Source of the DNA: DATHGT01 sp035317605
Lineage (GTDB): Bacteria > Methylomirabilota > Methylomirabilia > Rokubacteriales > CSP1-6
DNA: 64,000 bases
Reading direction: 5' to 3'
Assembly: GCA_035317605.1 (NCBI GenBank)
Contig: DATHGT010000209.1
Location: 42,308-106,307, forward strand
Made by a program: the position numbers and the translations under genes. Shown in pieces: positions 17,358-24,255 of this stretch. A model generated the notes under the pieces. It saw nothing but the letters and a program-made list of their open reading frames with translations. It made no database searches and was not told where the DNA came from. Position 1 is the stretch's first letter, and each line of letters opens with the position of its first letter.

Positions 17358-18718
17358 CCACCGTCCTCTCGTTCATCGTCGTCATCGGCGTCCTGATCCT
17401 CATCCACGAATGGGGGCACTTCATCGTCGCCCGCTGGTCGGGCGTCGGCGTAGAGCGCTTCTCGATCGGCTTCGGGCCGGTGCTGCTGCGCTGGCGGGGC
17501 AAGGAGACGGAGTACTGTCTGTCCGTCATCCCCATGGGTGGCTACGTCAAGATGATGGGCGAGGAGAACCCGCTGGAGGGCGGCGGGACGCTGACCTACG
17601 ATCCCGCGAAGGCCTTCGCCCTCAAGCCGCTGTGGGCGCGCTTCCTGATCGTCTTCGCGGGGCCCGGCATGAACTTCGTGCTGGCCGCCGTGATCTTCAC
17701 CGTCGTGCTCGCCACGGTGGGTCGTCCCGTGTGGCCTCCCACGATCGGCCGCGTGGCCCCCGCCGGCGCCGCCGCCGCGGCCGGGCTGCAGACCGGCGAC
17801 ACGATCGTGAAGGCCGACGGTCGGCGCATCGCGCACTGGGAGGATCTCGAGCGCGTGGTGGCAGCCTCCGGGGGACGCCCGCTCCGTCTCACGGTGTCGC
17901 GCGCCGGCACCCTCCACGACGTGAACGTGACGCCTCGACTCACCGAGGCGCGGGACCCGATCTTCAAGGACACGCACCAGACCTGGGACGTCGGCGTCGG
18001 GCCGCAGCTCCAGCCGCAGATCGGCTCCGTCAACTCCGGCTCACCGGCGGACAAGGCGGGATTGAAGGCCGGCGATGCGGTCGTCGCCGTCGCCGGGCAG
18101 CCGGTCTTCACGCCCGAAGAGTTGATGCAGGCCATCCAGAAGCGCGCGGGCCAGACCTTCGAGGTCTCGGTCGAGCGCGAGGGGCGACGCCTGCCGCTGA
18201 CCGTCACGGCCAACGCGGTGAAGGAAAAGAACGCGGCCGGAGAGGACGTCGAGGTCGGCCGCATCGGGGTCGGCATCGTCACCCGGACCGTGAACTACGA
18301 GCCGTATCCGCCGCACAAGGCCGTGTGGCATGGCGCGGTCAAGACGTGGGACATGACCGCGCTCACCGCCAAGGGTCTCTGGAAGATCGTCTCCCGGCAG
18401 ATCGACTCGTCCAACATCGGCGGGCCGATCCAGATCGCCTCCGAGGCCGGCCGTCAGGCCAAGGAGGGGCCGGCGTCGCTGGCCCTCTTCACCGCGATCA
18501 TCAGCGTGAACCTGGCGTTGTTGAATCTGTTGCCGGTCCCCATGCTCGACGGGGGGCATCTGTTCTTCTTCGTCATCGAGGGCGTCATGGGCCGGCCGCT
18601 CTCGCTGAGGAAGCGCGAGGCCGCCCAACAGCTCGGCTTCGTCTTGCTCATGCTGCTGATGGTGTACGCGCTCTATAACGATCTCGTACGCATCGACGCG
18701 TTTCGATTCTTCCGATAG
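17354..18718 (+). CDS. rseP: Site-2 protease RseP (zinc intramembrane protease, two PDZ domains)
   Basis: Cleaves anti-sigma factors and remnant signal peptides within the membrane. 454 aa from ATG 17354. The zinc motif H18-E-W-G-H22 is in the first helix. The third ligand is D399 in NLLPVPMLDGGHL. Between them are PMGGYVKMMGE and two PDZ domains at about residues 125-210 and 220-300. The C-terminal helix reads LGFVLLMLLMVYAL. The dxr-rseP pairing is widespread. A much longer frame extending into dxr is a GC artefact. Confidence 0.96.
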   Translation: MTTVLSFIVVIGVLILIHEWGHFIVARWSGVGVERFSIGFGPVLLRWRGKETEYCLSVIPMGGYVKMMGEENPLEGGGTLTYDPAKAFALKPLWARFLIVFAGPGMNFVLAAVIFTVVLATVGRPVWPPTIGRVAPAGAAAAAGLQTGDTIVKADGRRIAHWEDLERVVAASGGRPLRLTVSRAGTLHDVNVTPRLTEARDPIFKDTHQTWDVGVGPQLQPQIGSVNSGSPADKAGLKAGDAVVAVAGQPVFTPEELMQAIQKRAGQTFEVSVEREGRRLPLTVTANAVKEKNAAGEDVEVGRIGVGIVTRTVNYEPYPPHKAVWHGAVKTWDMTALTAKGLWKIVSRQIDSSNIGGPIQIASEAGRQAKEGPASLALFTAIISVNLALLNLLPVPMLDGGHLFFFVIEGVMGRPLSLRKREAAQQLGFVLLMLLMVYALYNDLVRIDAFRFFR

Positions 18719-18735
18719 CATGTCAGAGCAATTTT

Positions 18736-18807
18736 GAGGAGCGCCTCGGCTTCGCCGGGGCGTGACGAGCGTTTGGGGGTTTGGGGGCCATTTCTGGGCC
18801 CCCATGA
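18736..18807 (+). repeat. Dispersed two-hairpin repeat, copy B (between rseP and ispG)
   Basis: Hairpin I: CGCCTCGGC (18742-18750), TTC loop, GCCGGGGCG (18754-18762), one G-T wobble. Then ACGAGCG and two G-runs. Hairpin II: GGGGGCC (18783-18789) pairs with GGCCCCC (18797-18803), followed by ATGAC. It fills most of the 101-base gap and ends just before the ispG ribosome binding site. Confidence 0.85.
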
Positions 18808-18819
18808 CAGGAGATCCTG

Positions 18820-19917
18820 ATGATCACGCGACGCAAGACCCGGCAGATCCAGATGGGCGGCGTGAAGGTCGGCGGCGACGCGCCCATCACCGTGCAATCC
18901 ATGACCAAGACCGACACGCGGGACGTGCAGGCCACGCTGCTCGAGATCTGGGCCCTGGAGGCGGCGGGCTGCGAGGTCGTGCGCTGCGCCGTTCCCGTCC
19001 GCGAGGCCGCGGAGAAGCTGGGCGAGATCAAGCGCCAGATCCGCATTCCGCTGGTGGCCGACATCCACTTCAACTACAAGCTGGCGCTGATCGCGCTCGA
19101 GCAGGGCGTGGACGGACTCCGGCTCAATCCCGGCAACATCGGCGGCAAGCAGTTCGTCCATGAGGTCGTCAACCTCGCCAAGGACAAGCGCATCCCCATT
19201 CGCATCGGGGTGAACGCCGGATCGCTGGAAAAAGACCTCCTGGCAAGATACGGAGGTCCGACGGCCAAGGGGATGGTGGAGTCTGGCTTGCGTCACATCC
19301 GGATCCTCGAGGACTGCAATTATCCGGAGATGAAGATCTCGCTCAAGGCCTCCGATCCGCTGATGATGATCGAGGCGTATCGGATCCTGGCGGACCAGGT
19401 GGACTATCCGTTCCACCTCGGCGTCACGGAAGCCGGGACCCCGGGTGTCGGCACCATCAAGTCCGCGGTGGGCCTGGGGGCGCTGCTGTCGGAGGGGATC
19501 GGCGACACGATTCGCGTGTCGCTGTCCGCCGATCCGACGGAAGAGGTCAGGGTCGGGCTCGACATCCTCAAGGCTCTCGGATTGCGCAAGGGCGGACTCA
19601 CGTTCGTGTCCTGCCCCTCGTGCGGCCGGGCCGACGTCGATCTCGTCAAGCTCGCCAGAGAGGTCGAGGACGAGTTCCGGGGGCTCAACGAGGAGATCCA
19701 CATCGCGGTGATGGGCTGCGAGGTCAACGGACCCGGCGAAGCGCGCGCGGCCGACATCGGCGTCGCCGGCGGCCGCGGCATCGGGCTGATCTTCAAGAAT
19801 GGCGAAGTCGTCCGCAAGGTCCCGGAGAAGGACATCGTGCAGGCGATGCGCGAGGAAGTCGATCGGTTCATATCGGAGCGAAAGGCCGCCCACGCCGCGG
19901 CCGGAGGGGCCGCCTGA
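18820..19917 (+). CDS. ispG: 4-hydroxy-3-methylbut-2-enyl diphosphate synthase (flavodoxin/ferredoxin)
   Basis: Penultimate MEP-pathway enzyme; reductively converts MEcPP to HMBPP with a [4Fe-4S] cluster. 365 aa. The TIM-barrel part shows VQSMTKTDTRDV, VRCAVP, VADIHFNYKLAL and RLNPGNIG. The cluster ligands are C265 and C268 (SCPSCGR), C300 (MGCEVNGPGE) and the fourth ligand E307. AGGAG precedes ATG 18820. A thioredoxin-like ferredoxin gene follows after 43 bases and may supply electrons. Confidence 0.97.
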   Translation: MITRRKTRQIQMGGVKVGGDAPITVQSMTKTDTRDVQATLLEIWALEAAGCEVVRCAVPVREAAEKLGEIKRQIRIPLVADIHFNYKLALIALEQGVDGLRLNPGNIGGKQFVHEVVNLAKDKRIPIRIGVNAGSLEKDLLARYGGPTAKGMVESGLRHIRILEDCNYPEMKISLKASDPLMMIEAYRILADQVDYPFHLGVTEAGTPGVGTIKSAVGLGALLSEGIGDTIRVSLSADPTEEVRVGLDILKALGLRKGGLTFVSCPSCGRADVDLVKLAREVEDEFRGLNEEIHIAVMGCEVNGPGEARAADIGVAGGRGIGLIFKNGEVVRKVPEKDIVQAMREEVDRFISERKAAHAAAGGAA

Positions 19918-19960
19918 GCGCGGCCCAAGAGGCCGCCGAGGCGGCCAGAGGGGGAGCCTG

Positions 19961-20293
19961 ATGGGCCAGTACAACAGCCACGTCTTCGTGTGCACGAGCG
20001 GTGAGGATTGTCCGACGCGGGGCGACGTCGAAGCGCACGTCAAGTTCCTGCGGGCCGAAGCCGTGCGCGCCGGGCTCAAGACCGACGTGCGGATCAACAA
20101 GGCCGGCTGCTTCTCGCAGTGCGGTCACGGTCCGATGATCGTGGTCTATCCGGACAACGTGTGGTACTCGGGCGTCAAGCAAGAGGACCTCAAGGAGATC
20201 TTCGAGTCTCATATCCTCGGCGGCAAGCCCGTGGAGCGCCTCGTCTACGACCCGGGCGTCAAGGGCCCGAACAAGACCCCCGACGCCAAATAG
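19961..20293 (+). CDS. Thioredoxin-fold [2Fe-2S] ferredoxin
   Basis: 110 aa small electron carrier. The four cluster cysteines are C11 and C17 (FVCTSGEDCPTRGD) and C50 and C54 (NKAGCFSQCGHGP), the pattern of thioredoxin-like ferredoxins such as the Aquifex Fd4 and NuoE-like domains. VVYPDNVWYSGVKQEDLKEI is the usual C-terminal part of the fold. A GGGGAG ribosome binding site lies before ATG 19961. The physical link to ispG suggests, but does not prove, that it reduces IspG. Confidence 0.9.
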   Translation: MGQYNSHVFVCTSGEDCPTRGDVEAHVKFLRAEAVRAGLKTDVRINKAGCFSQCGHGPMIVVYPDNVWYSGVKQEDLKEIFESHILGGKPVERLVYDPGVKGPNKTPDAK

Positions 20294-20299
20294 CGCATT

Positions 20300-20338
20300 G
20301 AGGGGGGCCGACATGGCGCGGGCGAAGCCCGCGCTCGG
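20300..20338 (-). repeat. Dispersed repeat, degenerate copy C (before proS)
   Basis: GGGGGGCCGACATGGC resembles the start of copy A in the same orientation, followed by a perfect 8-bp hairpin: GCGCGGGC (20316-20323), GAA loop, GCCCGCGC (20327-20334). The middle part of the repeat is missing. It could also act as a transcription terminator stem, though there is no U-tract. Confidence 0.55.
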
Positions 20339-20362
20339 AAACCGCAGGAGGATCGGTATCCC

Positions 20363-22051
20363 TTGCATCTGAGCACTTCGCTCGTTCCAACATTGCGGGA
20401 AGAGCCGGCCGAGGCGGAGGCGCTGAGCCACCGGCTCATGTTGAGGGCCGGGCTCGTGCGTCAGCTCGCGGCCGGCGTGTTCGTCTGGCTGCCGATGGGC
20501 CAGCGCGTCCTCGACAAGGTCGCCGCGATCATCCGTGAGGAGATGAACGCGATCGGCGGGCAGGAAATCACGATGCCGGTGATCCACCCCGCCGAGATCT
20601 GGAAGCAGTCGGGCCGCTGGGACGGTATTCCCGAGATGTTCAAGCTCGTGGACCGCCACGGCCGCGAGATGTGTCTGGGCATGACCCACGAGGAAGTGGT
20701 GGCGTGGCTGGCCGCCCGCGAGATCAAGTCGTATCGGGATCTGCCGCAGATCTGGTACCAGATCCAGACCAAGGAGCGCGACGAGGCGCGGCCCCGCTCG
20801 GGCGTCCTGAGGACGCGGGAGTTCGTGATGAAGGACTCCTACACGCTCGATCCCGACGACGCGGCCCTCGATCGTTCCTACGGCGCCCACGAGCGCGCGT
20901 ATCGGCGGATCTTCGAGCGGTGCGGGCTCGTCTTTCACGTCGTCCAGTCCGACACCGGCATGATGGGCGGTCACAGCGCTCACGAATTCATGGCCCCCAG
21001 CGCGGCCGGCGAGGACGAGATCGCGATGTGCGCGAGCTGTGGCTACGCCGCCAACGTCGAGCTGGCGCGGTCGGTCCCGCCGGCTCTGGAGTTTCCCCAG
21101 GGCGCGCGGGAAGACGTGGCGACGCCGAACGCGCGGACGATCGCCCAGGTCGCGGCCCTTCTCGGGATCGATCCGCGGCTGACCGTCAAGTCGCTGCTCT
21201 ACGTCGCGCCGCGCGGGGGACCGATCCTGGTGCTCGTGCGCGGCGACCACAACCTGCACGAGCGCAAGCTGCTGCGCGCGGTGGGCGAGGAGTGCCGGCC
21301 CGCGCACCCCGACGAGGTCCCGGCGCTTCTCGGCGCGCCGGTGGGCTCGGTCGGACCGCTCGGCGCCCGCGTGCCCATCGTGGCCGACGAGACCCTGCGC
21401 GGGGGAACGTACGTCGTGGGAGCCAACCGCGAAGGGTTCCACGTGCGCGGGGTGAAGCCGGACGTCGACTTCCCGTGCCGCTTCGCCGACCTGCACGCGG
21501 TCCTGCCCGGAGAGGCCTGCACGGTGTGCGGCCAGGCGCTGACCGTCGAGCGGGTGATCGAGATCGGCAACATCTTCAAGCTCGGCACCAAGTTCTCGGA
21601 GGCCCTGGGCGCCCGCTACCTCGACGAGACGGGCCAGGAGCGTCCCATCGTCATGGGCAGCTATGGGATCGGTCCGGCGCGCATCGCCGCCGCCGCCATC
21701 GAGCAGCGTGCGGATGCCGATGGCATCGTGTGGCCGCCGAGCATCGCGCCCTTCGCCGTCCACATCGTGGTCGTCAACGTCCGCGACGAGGCCCAGGCCA
21801 AGGCCGGTGAGGCGCTGTACGCCGAGTGCCGCGAGCACGGACTCGACGTCCTGATCGACGATCGCAACGAGCGTCCCGGCGTGAAGTTCAAGGACGCGGA
21901 CTTGCTGGGCATTCCCGTGCGTGTCACCCTCGGCAACGCGTGGGTCAAGAGCGGACTCGTGGAGGTCCGGTCGCGCCGTACGCGCGAGGAGCGGCGCGTG
22001 CCGAGGGACGAGATCATCGCGACCGTTCGCGAGCTCCTCGAGGCCGGCTGA
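20363..22051 (+). CDS. proS: Prolyl-tRNA synthetase (bacterial type with editing domain)
   Basis: Charges tRNA-Pro. 562 aa. Class II motifs: LMLRAGLVRQLAAGVFVWLPMG (N-terminal), motif 2 QIQTKERDEARPRSGVLRTREF, and motif 3 GSYGIGPAR. Between them at about residues 225-400 is the INS editing domain that removes Ala-tRNA-Pro. The anticodon-binding domain follows (IAPFAVHIVVVN, IDDRNERPGVKFKDADLLGIP). The start is a TTG at 20363 with AGGAGG at 20346-20351; the N-terminus LSTSLVPTLREEPAEAE matches the family start. A terminator follows the gene. Confidence 0.95.
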   Translation: MHLSTSLVPTLREEPAEAEALSHRLMLRAGLVRQLAAGVFVWLPMGQRVLDKVAAIIREEMNAIGGQEITMPVIHPAEIWKQSGRWDGIPEMFKLVDRHGREMCLGMTHEEVVAWLAAREIKSYRDLPQIWYQIQTKERDEARPRSGVLRTREFVMKDSYTLDPDDAALDRSYGAHERAYRRIFERCGLVFHVVQSDTGMMGGHSAHEFMAPSAAGEDEIAMCASCGYAANVELARSVPPALEFPQGAREDVATPNARTIAQVAALLGIDPRLTVKSLLYVAPRGGPILVLVRGDHNLHERKLLRAVGEECRPAHPDEVPALLGAPVGSVGPLGARVPIVADETLRGGTYVVGANREGFHVRGVKPDVDFPCRFADLHAVLPGEACTVCGQALTVERVIEIGNIFKLGTKFSEALGARYLDETGQERPIVMGSYGIGPARIAAAAIEQRADADGIVWPPSIAPFAVHIVVVNVRDEAQAKAGEALYAECREHGLDVLIDDRNERPGVKFKDADLLGIPVRVTLGNAWVKSGLVEVRSRRTREERRVPRDEIIATVRELLEAG

Positions 22052-22082
22052 CCGTTCTCCGCCCGCCGGCGCGCGCGATCGC

Positions 22083-22111
22083 TTGCCAGGCGAGGCGACA
22101 CGTGCTAAAGT
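22083..22111 (+). promoter_or_regulatory. Sigma-70 promoter for the rimP-nusA-infB operon
   Basis: TTGCCA (22083-22088), 17-base spacer, TAAAGT (22106-22111). Predicted initiation near 22118 falls inside the left arm of the terminator stem at 22116-22135, so initiation and termination elements overlap. Confidence 0.6.
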
Positions 22112-22115
22112 CCTG

Positions 22116-22141
22116 AAAAAGTGGGCTTTGCCCACTTTTTT
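22116..22141 (+). terminator. Intrinsic terminator after proS
   Basis: A-rich left flank, stem GTGGGC (22121-22126), TTT loop, GCCCAC (22130-22135), then six T (22136-22141). The A-run lets the stem extend to 11 bp and makes the element symmetric. It separates the proS transcript from the rimP operon. Confidence 0.82.
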
Positions 22142-22158
22142 CCTTTCGCGGTGTGGCG

Positions 22159-22629
22159 ATGCAGGACGACGAGCGGGACAACCGGATCGAAGAGATCATC
22201 CAGCCGGTGCTCAGCGATCACGGGCTCCTGCTGGTCGATCTGGAGTGGCGCCCTCACCGCCCGCGTGGCGTGCTCCGCATTTTCGTCGACAAGCCCGCCG
22301 GCGTGAGGGTTGGCGACTGTGAGCGCGTGAGCCGGGAGATCGGCGACGTGCTCGACGTCTCGGGGCTGATCAGCGAGGCGTATGACCTCGAGGTGTCCTC
22401 CCCGGGGCTCGACCGGCAACTCCGGAGCGATCGCGAGTACCGGTGGGCGATCGGAAAGGCCGTGCGGTGCTGGCTCGCGGGGGGCGCGGAGGTACGGGGA
22501 CGGTTGACAGACGTCGGGGGTGAGCGCCTGACGCTCGAGCAGAGCGGCGGCAGCGTAGACGTTCCGCGGGCGGAGATCACGAAGGCGCGGCTGGATGTTC
22601 AGGTGCCCTGGCCGCGGCGAAGCATGTGA
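22159..22629 (+). CDS. rimP: Ribosome maturation factor RimP
   Basis: Needed for 30S subunit maturation. 156 aa from ATG 22159 (GTG 22153 would add two residues). Shows IIQPVLSDHGLLLVDLEW, LRIFVDKPAGVRVGDCERVSREIGDVLD and the signature YDLEVSSPGLDRQLRSDREY, then a C-terminal SH3-like part. It heads the rimP-nusA-rnpM-infB gene order typical of bacteria. No strong ribosome binding site is visible. Confidence 0.95.
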   Translation: MQDDERDNRIEEIIQPVLSDHGLLLVDLEWRPHRPRGVLRIFVDKPAGVRVGDCERVSREIGDVLDVSGLISEAYDLEVSSPGLDRQLRSDREYRWAIGKAVRCWLAGGAEVRGRLTDVGGERLTLEQSGGSVDVPRAEITKARLDVQVPWPRRSM

Positions 22630-22635
22630 CGGGAG

Positions 22636-23952
22636 ATGAATCGAGAACTGATCACGGTGATCGAGCAGATCGGCCGGGAGAAGGGGATCGAAAAAGAGAT
22701 CCTCTTCGAGGCGCTGGAGTCTGCCCTGCTCTCGGCCTCCAAGAAGACCCTCGGCGCGGCCGACAACGTCCGCATGCACCTCGACCGCCAGACCGGCGTG
22801 CTGCGAGTCTACGGCCGCAAGCGGGTGGTGACCGAGGTCACGGACGCCAAGCTCGAGATCAGTCTGGCCGACGCCAAGGCGCTGAACCCGGCCGCCGAGT
22901 TGGACGACGAGCTCGAGCAGGAGCTGCCGCCCCAGGAATTCGGCCGGATCGCCGCCCAGACCGCCAAGCAGGTCATCCTGCAGCGCGTGCGGGACGCCGA
23001 GCGCGAGCGGATCTACGCCGAGTTCGCCGGCAAGGAAAGCCAGATCCTGCGCGGGATCGTTCACCGGATCGAGAAGCGCAACGTGATTCTCGAGATCGGC
23101 AAGGCCGAGGCGATCCTGCCGGAGCGTGAGCAGATCCTGGGCGAGCGCTACAATCCCGGCGATCGCGTGCGGGCGTTCGTGCTCGAGGTCCGCCGCAGCA
23201 CGAAGGGGCCGCAGATCACGCTGTCGCGGACCCATCCGGGCTACCTGGTGCGTCTCTTCGAGACCGAGATCCCCGAGATCCAGGAGGCCATCGTGCTCGT
23301 CAAGGCCGCCGCCCGCGAGCCGGGCGAGCGGGCCAAGGTCGCGGTGGCCTCGACCAAGCGCGACGTCGACCCCATCGGCGCCTGCGTGGGCCTCCGGGGC
23401 ACGCGCATCCAGGTGATCAGCCGCGAGCTGCGCGGGGAGAAGATCGACATCATCGAGTGGTCGCACGATCCGGCGACCTTCGTGGCCCGCGCACTGTCGC
23501 CCGCGAAGGTCTCGTCGGTCACGATCGGCGAGCCGGATGCCGAGGGGCAATCGTCGGCGCTCGTGATCGTGCCCGACAATCAGCTCTCGCTGGCCATCGG
23601 CAAGAAGGGTCAGAACGCGCGCCTCGCCGCCAAGCTCACCGGGATGCGGATCGATATCAAGAGCGAGTCGGATCTCGAGACCGAGCGGTCGCAGCCGGCG
23701 ACCTCGGGCCCGGCGCTCGCCGAGCTGCGCGGGATGACGCCCGACGCGCTGGAGGCGCTGCGCGGGAGCGGGCTCGACTCGCCGGACGCGATCGTGGCCG
23801 CGGGACGCCAGCGACTGGGCGAGGTGTTGCCGAGCCCGGAGCAGGCCGACGAGGTGTTCGCGGCGGCTCAGGAGCTGGCGGCGAACCGCGTGTCGGCGTC
23901 GGCGGCGTCGTCCGAGGAACCCGCGCCCGCGCCGGGGACGGAGAGCGCGTGA
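22636..23952 (+). CDS. nusA: Transcription termination/antitermination protein NusA
   Basis: RNA polymerase elongation factor. 438 aa. The N-terminal domain reads IEKEILFEALESALLSASKK. An S1 domain follows at about 135-200 (GIVHRIEKRNVILEIGKAEAILP). KH domains span about 205-345, with IGACVGLRGTRIQVISREL and LAIGKKGQNARLAAKLTG. A C-terminal helix-hairpin-helix-like extension (about 360-415) ends in an Ala/Glu/Pro-rich tail. Its GTGA overlap couples it to the next gene. Confidence 0.97.
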   Translation: MNRELITVIEQIGREKGIEKEILFEALESALLSASKKTLGAADNVRMHLDRQTGVLRVYGRKRVVTEVTDAKLEISLADAKALNPAAELDDELEQELPPQEFGRIAAQTAKQVILQRVRDAERERIYAEFAGKESQILRGIVHRIEKRNVILEIGKAEAILPEREQILGERYNPGDRVRAFVLEVRRSTKGPQITLSRTHPGYLVRLFETEIPEIQEAIVLVKAAAREPGERAKVAVASTKRDVDPIGACVGLRGTRIQVISRELRGEKIDIIEWSHDPATFVARALSPAKVSSVTIGEPDAEGQSSALVIVPDNQLSLAIGKKGQNARLAAKLTGMRIDIKSESDLETERSQPATSGPALAELRGMTPDALEALRGSGLDSPDAIVAAGRQRLGEVLPSPEQADEVFAAAQELAANRVSASAASSEEPAPAPGTESA

Positions 23953-24248
23953 CCTGCGAGCCGCGTCGGACGTGTGTCGCGTGCCGACAGGTGCGTGACA
24001 AGCGCGAGCTGGTTCGCCTCGTTCGCCGGGACGAAGGCACCGTGGTCGTCGACGAACGCGGGCGGGCGGCCGGTCGCGGCGCCTACGTCTGTCGCGGCGC
24101 CGGCTGCGCCGCGCGCTTGCTCAAGGGCGGACGGCTGAGTCAGGCCTTCAGGCGGCCTTCGAGGACGGAAGGGGCGCTGGTGATCGCGGTGGAGGCCGCA
24201 TCGGATGTGGTGAGGGGCGAGAACCTCGTGACGTCTTCGGGGAGGTGA
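23949..24248 (+). CDS. ylxR: YlxR family RNA-binding protein (RnpM, DUF448)
   Basis: 99 aa small basic protein between nusA and infB, the standard place for YlxR. The signature RRTCVACRQVRDKRELVRLVR is followed by GRAAGRGAYVC and CAARLLKGGRLSQAFRR. The family member RnpM binds RNase P RNA in Firmicutes. GTG 23949 lies in the nusA stop. Confidence 0.93.
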   Translation: MTCEPRRTCVACRQVRDKRELVRLVRRDEGTVVVDERGRAAGRGAYVCRGAGCAARLLKGGRLSQAFRRPSRTEGALVIAVEAASDVVRGENLVTSSGR

Positions 24249-24255
24249 GGGAACC

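Noticed and set aside
19868..22135. 755-codon open frame antisense to proS, and similar long antisense frames (for example 35233-37248 opposite purL, 28-1437 opposite rpoD, 56538-58379 opposite the EtfD-like gene)
   Set aside because: The true genes on the other strand are unmistakable. Long antisense frames are expected at this GC content, and their products have skewed Arg/His/Asp/Gly composition with no domains.
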